Counted from the first letter of the stretch, positions 45,052 through 56,970 are shown. The stretch is 64,000 nucleotides of DNA from Siphonodentalium dalli (GCA_032622095.1 CP136066.1:207350978-207414977); one strand, 5' to 3'. Made by a program: numbers and translations. Notes: generated by a model from the sequence alone, not told the origin.

Positions 45052-45260
45052 CAAACTAGAGATGTAACATGAGGCTGAAACGTCCGTGGAGATTTGAAGT
45101 ATGGAAATGGAAAGTATCATGGAATTGCTTTTATATGGGAGGTGTCTGAAGTAAATTGTGAGTTGTGATAAGAAGTTGACAGTCACTTTTTCCATTTCCT
45201 CCCCGCTGCCTATCTCTAGAATTAAATCACTCCAACATTATTTTCTCAAACCATCAGAAC
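45051..45260. repeat. Local direct repeat, copy 1 (capture donor)
   Basis: AGAGATGTAACATGAGGCTG through CATTATTTTCTCAAACCATC is repeated with divergence at 45637-45845. The first 121 bp also occur at 8903-9023. Confidence 0.8.
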
Positions 45261-45636
45261 CATTAAAGACGAATTCGAGGTTCCAGGCGAATTTTTCCGA
45301 AACCTATTTTACATTTTGTAAATAACATTTCTGGGACAAGATGTGCTACAAGAAAGGCACTATTTTGTTTGATATTGGGTTTTCTATACATTTATTTCGA
45401 TGTTTTAGAGGGACACCAACAATTAATTTCTTAAATTTTCAATAACAAAATGGTAATTTTTGGGGGTAATTTTGCTCTAGTTTATGTCATATTTGGTTTT
45501 AAAAAACAAATTGCAAAAGAACAAACCGGAAAACGATGTTAAATTAAATATTTATGTTGTTGTTGTAACTGATCTGGAAGTTACTAGAACCCTATTTTGA
45601 TGGTTGGAAAGTGACAAAATCGAGCATTAAATATAC

Positions 45637-45845
45637 AATACTAAAGATGTAACGTGAGGCTGAAACCTCCGCAGGGATTTAAAGTATGAAAATGGAAAGT
45701 ATCATGGAATAGCTTTTATATGGTAGGCGTCTGAAGTAAATTGTGATTAGTGATAAGAAGTTGACATCGTCACTTTTTCCATTTCCTCCCCGCTGCCTAT
45801 CTCTAGAATTCAATCACTCCTACATTATTTTCTCAAACCATCAGA
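45637..45845. repeat. Local direct repeat, copy 2
   Basis: AAAGATGTAACGTGAGGCTG through CATTATTTTCTCAAACCATC. It is about 585 bp from copy 1. The 8903-9023 segment agrees with copy 1, not this one. Confidence 0.78.
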
Positions 45846-46424
45846 ATTATATTGATTTTTTTTCCCGCCAGTTGAGAATGGAAAGATTTCCCTTGACAGC
45901 GACAATCTACCGTGATTGTGGCCGCGCACAACATGCTTACTTTGTATTAGCTGTTTAATAGTTACAACTTGTTGCAACGAGATTCCTAAAAAAAATATGA
46001 AAATTTTATTGAAGGTTTATTTTGTGACACTGAATGACTTTTTGTGATGTTTGTTTTTCTACACATGAGTTCTTTGGAGCTTCGACAAAGTATTGTAAAG
46101 GTATGTTGCTTCGATTGTTTAGCTAAATTATTGGCAACATTACAGGTGTAAATTATAACTGTGCGGCAACGTACATCAAAGGGAGCTGTTTAATGTAGTG
46201 TGTGCTCGATATTCCAACCCATTTCCTGTATACATCTCTCTAACATTAAGACTCACTTGGACAGGTCGATATGAAGTATGAATATTACCGGCTGAATTCA
46301 TTGAGATACACAATTTTATGTCACTCACATATTGTATCCAATGACAAACTGCCAACATGCCAGTCATAATGCTCGAGAATTACTTTTTTTTTATGATTTT
46401 ATATATGTTTGCTGTTTTAACGCT
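45846..46424. other. No recognised feature
   Basis: AT-rich unique DNA, short frames only. Confidence 0.45.
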
Positions 46425-46580
46425 TTTCATGACGGGAGCTGTGCTGGTGCAGCATTAATGATCCTGCGTCAGTTCCCTTATGAATTTCCCTTAGGGAGCC
46501 TTGCAATTATAAGAGAATGTACTGACTTACAAGGTGAAGGTAAATATTTTTAGGCCAAGGTATTCTCTTATATTTACATA
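46425..46580. mobile_element. Family C element, left part only
   Basis: TTTTAACGCTTTTCATGACG starts a C element with a degenerate first hairpin. The sequence leaves the family after TATTCTCTTATATTTACA, so the right end is missing. Confidence 0.6.
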
Positions 46581-47207
46581 CACCTAACATCTCCTCCGAT
46601 TTCCCCATAGCGTTACGGTAGACACGCCCCCGTATTCAATGCGTTCATAAACCTATGAACGCAATGTGACGTCACTTCCAATGTCGTTCATAGGTTTATG
46701 AACACATTGGTCCCGGAAATGACATTGCCGACTGCTTGAGTATCTATATAGTACGTCCGGATTTGGCAAGAATTTTTTTTTTTGGTCTATAATCAGTGTT
46801 GTTGCCCGGTGTTACTGAACGTTGATGTTCAAAAATCCCGCTACTTAATAACGTTTTATCATATTCCTTACCGCTACAAATATCCCCCGAACCTCACAAA
46901 TATATCATTATGGTAGAACGGCGTGTTGTCGATTTCTTATCCACAGCCGAAACTTAATTGTTAGTTTCAGTTATCATTCTTGAAATCAACACGTCTACAT
47001 TAGTTACTAGCTAAACAAGACAGTTTGTCATATGTGTATACTAAACTGTGAAATTGCGTGGTTTTTTTCGTTCTTCAAGAACGGATTCTCAAAATGTTTG
47101 GTTTTCCAAAAAACGAGGATTCGCACTTTCTGAACTGAACTCCATGCGTTCATTTAAATAGATGAATAAATAGTGGGAAAGACAGACAATCCTGAATAAA
47201 TATATAT
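46581..47207. other. No recognised gene; short palindrome
   Basis: A palindrome around ATGCGTTCATAAACCTATGA / TCATAGGTTTATGAACACAT (46635-46705) is present; the remainder is unique. Confidence 0.45.
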
Positions 47208-47327
47208 AATAAACGGCGGATTCAACGTGGTCATGGGTTTTGACCGCGATAAAAAATCAGCAAACTCTTTTGCTGATTTTTTCTCGCGGTCAAAATCCCA
47301 TGACCACATTGGAACCGCCGTTTATTT
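47208..47327. repeat. Near-perfect 120-bp hairpin
   Basis: AATAAACGGCGGATTCAACG, GTGGTCATGGGTTTTGACCG and AAAAAATCAGCAAA pair with the right arm (GCTGATTTTTTCTCGCGGTC, CATGACCACATTGG, CCGCCGTTTATT). Loop of about 6 bases. Probably a small foldback transposon; could be an hpRNA if transcribed. Confidence 0.8.
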
Positions 47328-47342
47328 CTTATATAAATTCAT

Positions 47343-47516
47343 GAAAACCCTGTGCCAATGCATTCTCTTATATATGTGAGTCTCCTGCAGGGAGCTTTAC
47401 ATATATAAGAGAAAATACTGACTTACATATATAAGTGGGAGACTCACATATATAAGAGAATGCATTGGCACAGGGTTTTCATGAATTTTCAGGAAGCTCC
47501 AATCATGGAAGGTTAA
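47343..47516. mobile_element. Family C element, right part
   Basis: Two C-type hairpin arms run into each other (AACCCTGTGCCAATGC ... GGCACAGGGTTTTCATG), ending AATCATGGAAGG-TTAA at 47513-47516. The outer left end is absent, and the whole forms one larger foldback. Confidence 0.62.
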
Positions 47517-47689
47517 TAACACCCAATTTCAACAGTTCAGAATTCATTTGGGCATGAACACAGCTCTCATATATAAATTGAATCCATATCAAATTTTAAT
47601 TTCTTATGATGTGTCTGTCATGTGGTTGTCAGCCATAATGCAAATTGTTTTTTTATATATTGTCAGTGTTGAGTGAATATTGAATATTA

Positions 47690-48680
47690 GGCCTTTTTTT
47701 TTTTATAAGATGGTTTGCGAATCCGACCGACCTCAAATTTTCGTTTTTCTAAAAAAAAAAAAAATGAAATTTCACGTTATTTTTTTTGCCGCCGATCCTT
47801 TACAAGCCCACCTGATGACATAAAAATAAAAATATTGATTTCATTTAACAACATCGTTGATCGTGATGTCGACGAAAATAGGAAATATAAACTGCATAAA
47901 TCGTCCATTTCTGTTATTCCTATTTTTACACTATAGCGACTACACATGGGGAATTCCCCTGTTAGAACTTCCGCTTTTGGTACATAAACATGGCCGCGCC
48001 CGCAAATTCGGTCAAACAATATATTTTGTGTCATATTCAACAGAAAAGGTGAAACTATGCAATCGTTAAGAACGTTGTCCAATAATGGAACTGTGGCAGA
48101 TATATGCCTTCAACATTAGGATGAGGATGTGGCGCTTAGATATGACTACAAACGGGCGACGCATATTCCGGATTGGACTGTACTTGTCAGTTGATGTTCA
48201 GGCCGATAACCTTATGCAGGCTGCTACTCAAAGGGCATTATCCCCGAAACGCCGTGAAAGTCGGTGCCAAGAAGAGGAAGATTTAAATGAACTAATAAAA
48301 AATAATCTACATTTTAATAATATTGTCTCAATTCAATATTAATAATACTATCAATACAGGTAGTTCAATACCCACACACGGACCATCTCTACCACACAAC
48401 CTGCAGTTTAAAATATGGTGCATATTTCTGACATCTGTGAATTCTCTGTATTCAAGGATTCCAAGCCAATATATGTCCTATCATATAGCAATATATTAGA
48501 ATTATCTATAATTCCTTTATAGTATAAATAAAACAGTGTTGGGAAAAAAAACATGTTTTCAGCCTGTTTGTGTATTTATTTATTTTCCCAACCATGTTTT
48601 TTTTTGTTTTTTTTTCCGTCCGACCGACCCACTATTCTGGGGAAAAAATCTGCAAACCATCTTATCAAAAAAAAAAGGCC
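47690..48680. mobile_element. Second Harbinger-like element (991 bp)
   Basis: Termini GGCC plus a T run, then ATAAGATGGTTTGC at the left; the right end is the complement (GCAAACCATCTTATC, A run, GGCC). CCGACCGACC-type text lies just inside both ends. TTA flanks both sides (47687-47689 and 48681-48683). The interior (about 47780-48340) has balanced base composition and short open frames on both strands but no recognisable domain. Confidence 0.72.
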
Positions 48681-48856
48681 TTATTATTAAATGTTGCCAC
48701 TCAAATCACTAAATTGACATGTTTTTTCGGGGATGCTGGTGCCATTGTGAGGAATATTGTTAAGCAGATGTACATATGAGAATCGTGAGTGTCGAGTAAA
48801 TATTCATAAAGATGATGAAAAGTTGTCACTAGAATCTGCAAATTGACATGTCTGTT

Positions 48857-49298
48857 CAAGTCTGCAAATAGTGTGTCTGTCATTTGCAGAATGAGGTCCC
48901 CAGAGGGTGAATTTAGAAACAATACCCCCTCACAGCGCGGGCTAGCATCACAAAATTCACCCTCTGGAAACCTCGTTCTGCTTAGGCCTCAACTCCTGTG
49001 GGAGACCTAGGATCAGAATAAAGTTCCCCAGTTAAAAGATGTTCTCCCATTAGTCACCTCGATTATGCATAATACCTTCTGCAAATTAGGGTATATAGAA
49101 ACTGAACAGAAGGGAAAATATAACTTAAAAACAATGTTAATTTGAGACCATAGATATACTTCCCTGAAGATGAGGCCTAAGAAGAATGAGGTTCCCAGAG
49201 GGTGAATTTGGTGATGCTAGCCTGCTGTGCAGGATAGCATCACTAAATTCACCCTCTGGGAACGTCATTCTGCAAATGACAGACACACTTTTTGCTTG
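48857..49298. mobile_element. Family F element
   Basis: CAAGTCTGCAAATAGTGTG to ACACACTTTTTGCTTG, with both hairpins and the central region. No clear 8-bp duplication. Confidence 0.72.
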
Positions 49299-49359
49299 TA
49301 CCTGCTCTGAATACTCGTGCTGTTGTGAGGAACATTGTTATGCAACTGTGCATATTAGA

Positions 49360-49620
49360 AATGCAAAGACATACATAGAACAGCATGAGTGTGTTAATGG
49401 GTTTGTCGATACTGCACGAGTATTAGTGCGAAGATTTGAATGATCGAGAGGTGCAGCCTCAAGTTCTATCCTTCCGCGATGGCACAAGTGCCGTATCGAC
49501 AAACCCATTAACAAATTTGTCAGTCTATTTTATCATGAATGATAATGATTTTATTTTATAGTTCCGGTTTCAAGGATGAGGGGAACGTCATTTATGTTGT
49601 GTGACGTCAACGATTGCATA
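49360..49620. repeat. Dispersed foldback repeat, copy 2
   Basis: AGAACAGCATGAGTGTGTTA, GGGTTTGTCGATACTGCACG, GATGGCACAAGTGCCGTATC and GTGTGACGTCAACG. Diverged by about a quarter from copy 1. Confidence 0.68.
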
Positions 49621-49689
49621 TGGAACTCGTGTTCCTTTCGGATTTGTAAAAATGAAACAGCAGGAACAATCATGTAGTAAAAAACATAA

Positions 49690-49862
49690 TAGATAAAATC
49701 CTTACTGCCTCGTCCATAACACATACAGTAATGATAGAACATTTATAAGATAAAATCCTTACTGCCTTGTCCATAACACATACAGTAATGATAGAACATT
49801 TATAAGATAAAATCCTTACTGCCTCGTCCATAACACATACAGTAATGATAGAACATTTATAA
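49690..49862. repeat. 57-bp triplet repeat
   Basis: Three units of TAAAATCCTTACTGCCTCGT, CCATAACACATACAGTAATG, ATAGAACATTTATAAGA, starting at 49694, 49751 and 49808. TACAGTAATG in each unit matches a family E terminus, and a half E element directly follows. The array may have grown from the left edge of that element. Confidence 0.85.
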
Positions 49863-49933
49863 TCCTTAAATCCTGAAATGTTACCCATAATTCTGCTGTG
49901 GTTAAGGAGTCGATTATTTAGGGCATTACTGTA
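49863..49933. mobile_element. Right half of a family E element
   Basis: CTTAAATCCTGAAATGTTAC to GGGCATTACTG-TA, joined on the left to the 57-bp tandem array. Confidence 0.7.
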
Positions 49934-49978
49934 TAGTAAGACAAATTTCATGGAAATGTGGTATGCAAGACCTAACTG

Positions 49979-50247
49979 TTAACCCTTTCATGACGGGAGC
50001 TGTGGTGGTGCAGCATTAAATATCATGTGCCAGTGTATTCTCTTATATGTGCGAGTCTCCCATAGGAAGCCTCGCATATATAAGAGAATGCACTGGCTTA
50101 CAAGCCAATGTCAAGGTAAATATTGTTAGGCCAATGTATTCTCTTATATATGCCCTGGCTCCCTATGGGAGACTCGCATATAAAAAAAAATGCATCGGTA
50201 CAGAGTTTTCGCAAAGTTTCAGGAAGCTCTAGTTATGGAAGGGTTAA
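49979..50247. mobile_element. Family C TTAA element, complete
   Basis: TTAA-CCCTTTCATGACGGGAGC at the left and CTAGTTATGGAAGGG-TTAA at the right. Two hairpins with the CTCCC-ATA-GGGAG inner stem are present; the second has changes in one arm. This is the most complete C copy in the window. Confidence 0.82.
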
Positions 50248-50480
50248 CAAATGATAGATTATATTTCTATTCTATTATTTCAACCATTTCTATACTAAAT
50301 GAATTCTCCCATTCAGTTATAAAACTATATATTGGAATGGTCTATTATTCATCTGGAGTGGATTTCAGGAAATATAGGCAGACAAAAGTACAGAAGGAAT
50401 AATATTGATTGGAGGGAAATGTTCAGATATATTCAACAAACGGCTATTTGTTGAACTTATTATTTGAACATTTCCTATGG
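50244..50480. mobile_element. Family D-like sequence following a family C element
   Basis: Contains CCATTTCTATACTAAATGAA, GGTCTATTATTCATCTGGAG and the D palindrome (AATGTTCAGATATATTCAAC ... TTATTATTTGAACATTTCC). It starts at the right TTAA of the C element. The arrangement is rearranged relative to the complete D copy. Confidence 0.5.
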
Positions 50481-50622
50481 GAACTAACAATATTTACCAT
50501 GACCTTGTAATCCAGTGCATTCTCTTATATTTGTCATGACCTTGTAAGCCTATTGGAGACTCACATAATAATTATATAAGAGAATGCACTGGCACAGGAT
50601 CTTTAATGCTGCACCAGTGCAG
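50476..50622. mobile_element. Family C element fragment
   Basis: Starts AACAATATTTACCATGACC, has a rearranged hairpin (the GACCTTGTAA block is repeated inside it), and stops at GCTGCACCAGTGCAG, where a family E sequence begins. Confidence 0.6.
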
Positions 50623-51164
50623 AAATATGGCTTGTTGCCATTCATCGGAAAGCACTCACTCAGAGCTTTCCGATGAATGGCAACAAGCCATATTACTGAC
50701 TAAATCCTGAAAAGTTACCCATAACTCTGCTGTGGTTAACTCTTTACCCAACAGAAGGGCCCTGTGCCAATGCATTCTCTTATATATGCGAGTCGACCAT
50801 AGGTCGCCTCGCATATATAAGAGAATGCATTGGCTTAACACATTAAAAATTATAAAATTGTTAAAGAATGTAAGAAAAAATGGTAAAAAGTGTTAAAAAA
50901 AAAGATTTTTTTAGGCCAATGCATTCTCTTATATATGCGAGGCGACCTATGGTCGACTCGCATATATAAGAGAATGCATTGGCACAGGGCATAACTGTAA
51001 CTATCACAATGTGGTCAAGGAGCCGGTTCCAATGATATCCATATGTGTATGGTTCTATTGAGACAGACCGAAGATATTTTAGGCTGTTGAAGCTTTATTT
51101 GGCCGGTTTTGGCCGGTTTGTTGGGTAAAGGGTTAAGGAGTCGATTATTTAGGGCATTACTGTA
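50622..51164. mobile_element. Family E element interrupted by family A
   Basis: E sequence starts inside the left arm (AAATATGGCTTGTTGCC), continues to CTGTGG-TTAA, is split by family A copy 9, then resumes GGAGTCGATTATTTAGGGC to the TA at 51163-51164. The next 97 bp (51165-51261) are the donor for the composite near 61.4 kb. Confidence 0.8.
50736..51136 (+). mobile_element. Family A TTAA element, copy 9 (inside a family E element)
   Basis: Full-length copy whose flanking TTAA is the internal TTAA of a family E element (CTGTGG-TTAA-GGAGTCG). E sequence resumes exactly after the right TTAA. The outer terminus is CTCTTTACCC instead of CCCTTTACCC. Confidence 0.86.
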
Positions 51165-51277
51165 TTTAAGATTATTTTTTAGAATGAATTTTGTTTTTCT
51201 ATTAGTTTTATCACCTAATAGCAACATTGTAGACCGTCCAATGGAAATAAATTAAGATGTGAATGGCAAACCTGGAA

Positions 51278-51348
51278 ATATGGTATCTGAAATTTGCAGA
51301 ATAAGGTCCCCAGAGGGTGAATTAAGTGACGCTATCCCACATCGAGCA
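51278..51348. repeat. Family F left-end fragment
   Basis: GGTATCTGAAATTTGCAGAA and GGTCCCCAGAGGGTGAATTA match the left terminus and start of the first hairpin; the rest is absent. Confidence 0.55.
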
Positions 51349-51663
51349 TCTTTATCAATTACTCTTGCCCAATATGATTTTATTTTTTCACAAAGAATAC
51401 ATTGAGGATGACAGCTTAATTTGTGATATTATAAAGAGATAGGAATGGCGATCCCTCTCAAATCCAAACTCCTCTCAAATCCAAACTCGTGTGGCTTCCA
51501 TGCTGTGTAAAAAATAGGAAAATGAAAAGAACTTTCAAAGGTTTCTTATCTTGGAGCCTAAATAATACCATGGTTAATTAAGTTTATGTCTAGCATCATC
51601 CAGGATTCTGATAATTAAATGCAAAATGCGGTTATTTTAGAATTAATCATTCTAGATAGGTTT

Positions 51664-52146
51664 CTGACAGTGTTCACTCGAGCCCAAAATATCTTGTGGC
51701 CAATTTTTTTGACATTATTCTGATTTTTTTTGGCCAAATTAAATCCTCATGTTCTGGTCACACAATTAATGAATAGTTTTGATTTATGTAACATCTAACA
51801 TTCTATTTAATTATGTCCATATCTTTAAATACCGTGTCTAGACTTTTTTAATCCCACCATTGTTACTTGGCAATACACCACTACCCACCATCTATCATTC
51901 AGCCATATGACAGACAAAGAATTCATTAGTGTTAATCTCATTACTGTTTTATTACATAGTGCACTGCCATTAGTGCCTTTTGTTACCCATTAAGCTGTAT
52001 CACCTAGTCAATTAGTAGATGATCATACTATAAATTTGATTCTCATGTCGCTACTGTTACAAAATCAATTTTGGTTTTTGAATTAGATTTCGATTTTGGG
52101 TTCAAAAAAACTTTGGCTAATTTGGCCTAAGACAGCATGAACATTG
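51664..52146. repeat. Dispersed repeat, copy 3 of 3 (longest)
   Basis: GACAGTGTTCACTCGAGCCC to GGCCTAAGACAGCATGAACA. Longest copy, with an extra central part (TGTCCATATCTTTAAATACC). No coding frame. Confidence 0.6.
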
Positions 52147-52224
52147 AGATGGTAATAAGAAATCAACTCAGTTAGATCGTCAATTCTGAAAATAATGTTT
52201 TCCTATGATTAGAACCAGTTAAAA

Positions 52225-52830
52225 ACTAGAGATGAGCCTGTCCCAGGTGGGACTGAGGTATACCCCCCGTATTCAACATTTTATTTGAATGTAGTAGCCA
52301 TTACTGTATATTGGGCACTGAAATTATTTGAACAGGTAACCCTAAATCTCCTAAGCCCTAACACTAGGAAGCTGGGACAAAATTATGCATGTTGCAAAAA
52401 CATTTCTAAGTCGAAAAATGGGGATAACTCCACCAAAAAATGTCGGACAGACATCATAATTGCAGGTGCACAGGTTCCCATGGTACTGTATATATGTGCC
52501 AAGTTTTTTTTAAATTGACCTAAAAATGAAGGAATAAAAGCTCGGACAAAATTATGCATGTTGCGAACATTTTCTAAGACGAAAAAGGGAGGATAACTCC
52601 ACCAAAAAAAGTCTGACAGACGTCATAATCGCAGGTGCACAGGTTCCCATGGTGGTTGATGTCTGTGCCAAGTTTCACGGAAAATGATCATAAAACGACT
52701 GAGAAAAACTCCGGACAAATATGTGTCCACGGATGGACAGACAGACAGTTCGACAGACAGACGGACGGACAAGCTGATTCCAGTATACCCCCCCCCCCAC
52801 AACTCGTTGCGGGGGGGATAATTAGTGAAA
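52225..52830 (+). repeat. Dispersed repeat ending in GACGGACG run
   Basis: Same family as 32095-32550: GCTCGGACAAAATTATGCAT, AAGACGAAAAAGGGAGGATA, TCCACGGATGGACAGACAGA, ACTCGTTGCGGGGGGGATAA. It ends shortly before the 89-bp satellite. Confidence 0.72.
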
Positions 52831-52858
52831 TTAGCCAGAAAAAGCAATAAAATTATAA

Positions 52859-55176
52859 TGAGAAATGCGCTCCATATAGCTAACGTTCTGCGTATGTGTT
52901 AGTATGATGTCATCTGCCATCGGGAGCAAAATGGAAGTATCTATATATGAGAAATGCGCTCCATACAGATAACGTTCTGCGTATGTGTTAGTATGATGTC
53001 ATCTGCCATCCGGAGCAAAATGGAAGTATCTATATATGAGAAACCCGCTCCATACAGCTAACGTTCTGTGTATGTGTTAGTATGATGTCATCTGCCATCC
53101 GGAGCAAAATGGAAGTATCTATATATGAGAAATGCGCTCCATACAGCTAACGTTCTGCGTATGTGTTAGTATGATGTCATCTGCCATCCGGAGCAAAATG
53201 GAAGTATCTATATATGAGAAATGCGCTCCATACAGCTAACGTTCTGCGTATGTGTTAGTATGATGTCATCTGCCATCCGGAGCAAAATGGAAGTATCTAT
53301 ATATGAGAAATGCGCTCCATACAGCTAACGTTCTGCGTATGTGTTAGTATGATGTCATCTGCCATCCGGAGCAAAATGGAAGTATCTATATAATGAGAAA
53401 CGCACTCCATACAGCTAACGTTCTGCGTATGTGTTAGTATGATGTCATCTGCCATCCGGAGCAAAATGGAAGTATCTATATATGAGAAATGCGCTCCATA
53501 CAGCTAACGTTCTGCGTATGTGTTAGTATGATGTCATCTGCCATCGGGAGCAAAATGGAAGTATCTATATATGAGAAATGCGCTCCATACAGATAACGTT
53601 CTGCGTATGTGTTAGTATGATGTCATCTGCCATCCGGAGCAAAATAGAAGTATCTATATATGAGAAATGCGCTCCATACAGATAACGTTCTGCGTATGTG
53701 TTAGTATGATGTCATCTGCCATCGGGAGCAAAATGGAAGTATCTATATATGAGAAATGCGCTCCATACAGATAACGTTCTGCGTATGTGTTAGTATGATG
53801 TCATCTGCCATCCGGAGCAAAATGGAAGTATCTATATATGAGAAATGCGCTCCATACAGATAACGTTCTGCGTATGTGTTAGTATGATGTCATCTGCCAT
53901 CCGGAGAAAAATGGAAGTATCTATATATGAGAAATGCGCTCCATACAGCTAACGTTCTGAATATGTGTTAGTATGATGTCATCTGCCATCCGGAGCAAAA
54001 TGAAAGTATCTATATATGAGAAATGCGCTCCATACAGATAACGTTCTGCGTATGTGTTAGTATGATGTCATCTGCCATCCGGAGCAAAATGGATGTATCT
54101 ATATATGAGAAATGCGCTCCATACAGCTAACGTTCTGCGTATGTGTTAGTATGATGTCATCTGCCATCCGGAGCAAAATGGAAGTACTAGTATCTATATA
54201 TGAGAAATGCGCTCCATACAGATAACGTTCTGCGTATGTGTTAGTATGATGTCGTCTGCCATCGGGAGCAAAATGGAAGTATCTATATATGAGAAATGCG
54301 CCCCATACAGATAACGTTCTGCGTATGTGTTAGTATGATGTCATCTGCCATCCGGAGCAAAATGGAAGTATCTATATATGAGAAATGCGCTCCATACAGC
54401 TAACCTTCTGCGTATGTGTTAGTATGATGTCATCTGCCATCCGGAGCAAAATGGAAGTATCTATATATGAGAAATGCGCTCCATACAGATAACGTTCTGC
54501 GTATGTGTTAGTATGATGTCATCTGCCATCCGGAGCAAAATAGAAGTATCTATATATGAGAAATGCGCTCCATACAGATAACGTTCTGCGTATGTGTTAG
54601 TATGATGTCATCTGCCATCGGGAGCAAAATGGAAGTATCTATATATGAGAAATGCGCTCCATACAGATAACGTTCTGCGTATGTGTTAGTATGATGTCAT
54701 CTGCCATCGGGAGCAAAATGGAAGTATCTATATATGAGAAATGCGCTCCATACAGATAACGTTCTGCGTATGTGTTAGTATGATGTCATCTGCCATCCGG
54801 AGCAAAATGGATGTATCTATATATGAGAAATGCGCTCCATACAGCTAACGTTCTGCGTATGTGTTAGTATGATGTCATCTGCCATCCGGAGCAAAATGGA
54901 AGTATCTATATATGAGAAATGCGCTCCATACAGATAACGTTCTGCGTATGTGTTAGTATGATGTCGTCTGCCATCGGGAGCAAAATGGAAGTATCTATAT
55001 ATGAGAAATGCGCCCCATACAGATAACGTTCTGCGTATGTGTTAGTATGATGTCATCTGCCATCCGGAGCAAAATGGAAGTATCTATATATGAGAAATGC
55101 GCTCCATACAGCTAACGTTCTGCGTATGTGTTAGTATCATGTCATCTGCCATCCGGAGCAAAATGGAAGTATCTAT
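52859..55176. repeat. 89-bp satellite with 8-monomer higher-order repeat
   Basis: About 26 monomers of 89 bp (GAGAAATGCGCTCCATACAG, GATGTCATCTGCCATCCGG, GGAAGTATCTATATAT). Variants CAGCTAAC/CAGATAAC and CATCCGG/CATCGGG are shared among monomers. Rare variants recur at fixed spacing: GTCGTCTGCC at 54251 and 54963, CGCCCCATAC at 54299 and 55011 (712 bp, 8 x 89), and GGATGTATCT at 54091 and 54809 (718, explained by a 6-base insertion at about 54186). Confidence 0.93.
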
Positions 55177-55511
55177 ATTATTTTCAAGACAGTGTCAGAC
55201 TTTAATTTATGGAAATAATGTTTCAATGCAATTAAGCCCCTATGCAATAATGATAACCTGATGCCTTTAATCGCTGAACATTGAAGACAAATGAGTAGCA
55301 GTCAGTCGCATGTTTCGTTGTAGTTTCGAGCAAGTTTACTGTTTTTCATGCCGCTATTATCAATTATTCCACCTCATACATCCTAAAACACAATGGTCTT
55401 CGTGAGTTAATAATTGCCACTAACCTTAACACGAAATTTTGCTTTATCATACGATTTAAGAATTGTACATAGATGATTCGCAAACAGCAATCCGCCCCAT
55501 GTCTATACATG
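55177..55511. other. No recognised feature
   Basis: Unique AT-rich DNA between the 89-bp satellite and a family E element. Confidence 0.45.
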
Positions 55512-55728
55512 TACAGTAACGCTCAAAGTAATCGACTTCTTAACCACAGCAGAATTATGAGTAACTTTTCAGGATTTAGTCGGAAATATGGCTTGTTGCC
55601 ATTCATCGGAAAGCTCTCAGGGAGAGCTTTCTGATGAATGGCAACAAGCCATATTTCCGACTAAATCCTGAAAAGTTACCCATAATTCTGCTGTGGTTAA
55701 GAAGTCGATTACTTAGAGCATTACTGTC
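55512..55728. mobile_element. Family E palindromic element, diverged ends
   Basis: TA-CAGTAACGCTCAAAGTAA to TTACTTAGAGCATTACTG. Both arms carry the matched GACTTCTT / AAGAAGTC change. Confidence 0.78.
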
Positions 55729-56210
55729 GATCGATGCATGGATCCTCTAGCGACGAGTTCATATTTCAAGCAAATGACAATTTGATGTACCAAGAAATTT
55801 TTGTTACTGGCAACAGTTTTGGTGTTAAAACTGACAAAATGACATTCTGTGTGGATTGGGGCCTATATAGAGGATATTCTGTCAGATCTTATAAATGTAC
55901 ATGACTTTAAATCTCATATATATTTGTGAATGTCTATCTGTCCAATATGATATTATCGTGGGACCATCTATAGTGTTTCAAAGTGGTCGAACAGGGGTAA
56001 CACCTAACAGAAAAGGGTTAACATTAAGACCCCAAATTCGATGGAAACTTATAAATAGTTATCTCCATGATATGGAGGATGAGATGATAATCAACTAATG
56101 CAGGGATGGGGGTAGGGATGAGGGTAGGGACTATAGAAGAGGGACACCAAAATAAATAAAAATGTTTGGTCGCCGATTTTTCTATGAACCTTATATGTGA
56201 TCATCTCCAT
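55729..56210. other. No recognised feature
   Basis: Unique DNA with short frames. A GGGTAGGGATGAGGGTAGGG run at about 56108-56129. Confidence 0.4.
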
Positions 56211-56297
56211 CAAATAGGGAATATAATTGTATGATATAAAGACCCCAATGGGTGCCATCCATGCCAGGAATGGGGGTCCCAGGAGGGGCACATACAT
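56211..56297. repeat. 87-bp direct repeat, copy 1
   Basis: CAAATAGGGAATATAATTGT to AGGAGGGGCACATACAT is repeated at 56971-57057 with two substitutions. Both copies share a short minus-strand frame starting MYVPLLGPPFLA, too short to call a gene. Confidence 0.85.
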
Positions 56298-56970
56298 ATC
56301 AAAAATACAAGCAGGTAAACACGCACATATATGCATATAATTAAATAGCGTTAATTGTTATAAATATTGCGGACTCCAACAGTCCAACTCATTGCACGCA
56401 TAAAAGACGCTAATACATATATTTAATATATAATGTAGGATAACGTTTTGTGGCCGACATTCAATGTCTGCCGTTTAGTCAGTCCGCCCGTCCGCCTGTT
56501 TGCGTCTGTTTTCCGCGAGAGATTTTTATGTCTCACCTGTATGCCATAATTTGTGTATACTATATTTAATATGTAAAATACGCATATGATAACGCGGAAA
56601 TATGTAAAATATAGGAATGTATGCGCCCGATGCGATCTCGGTGGATTCCGATAACTCCCGCTAACAACAAGGGCACCTCCGATGTTTATGTAAACAATAT
56701 AACCTGACTACGACTGTTGTTGAATTTATAGTTGTAAATTTTGGGCTTTGTAAGTGTATACCATCATGTAATCAATTCATGATATTCAGGATTCTCTACA
56801 ATTTTATTTACACTAATTTTATTTTTGACTGGCTAAAACTGCTCCTACGGCAGACTGTCTGTTCATCATTAGCATAATATAAGCTTCTGGTGAGCAAGGC
56901 GGGGTACCTTGTTTGTGGGCCCAGGACACTGTGGCATCACCTGCTCATTTTGTATATGGGCTCTATAAAA

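Noticed and set aside
52859-55176. CRISPR-like regular array
   Set aside because: Whole monomers repeat without unique spacers and the genome is eukaryotic; it is a satellite.
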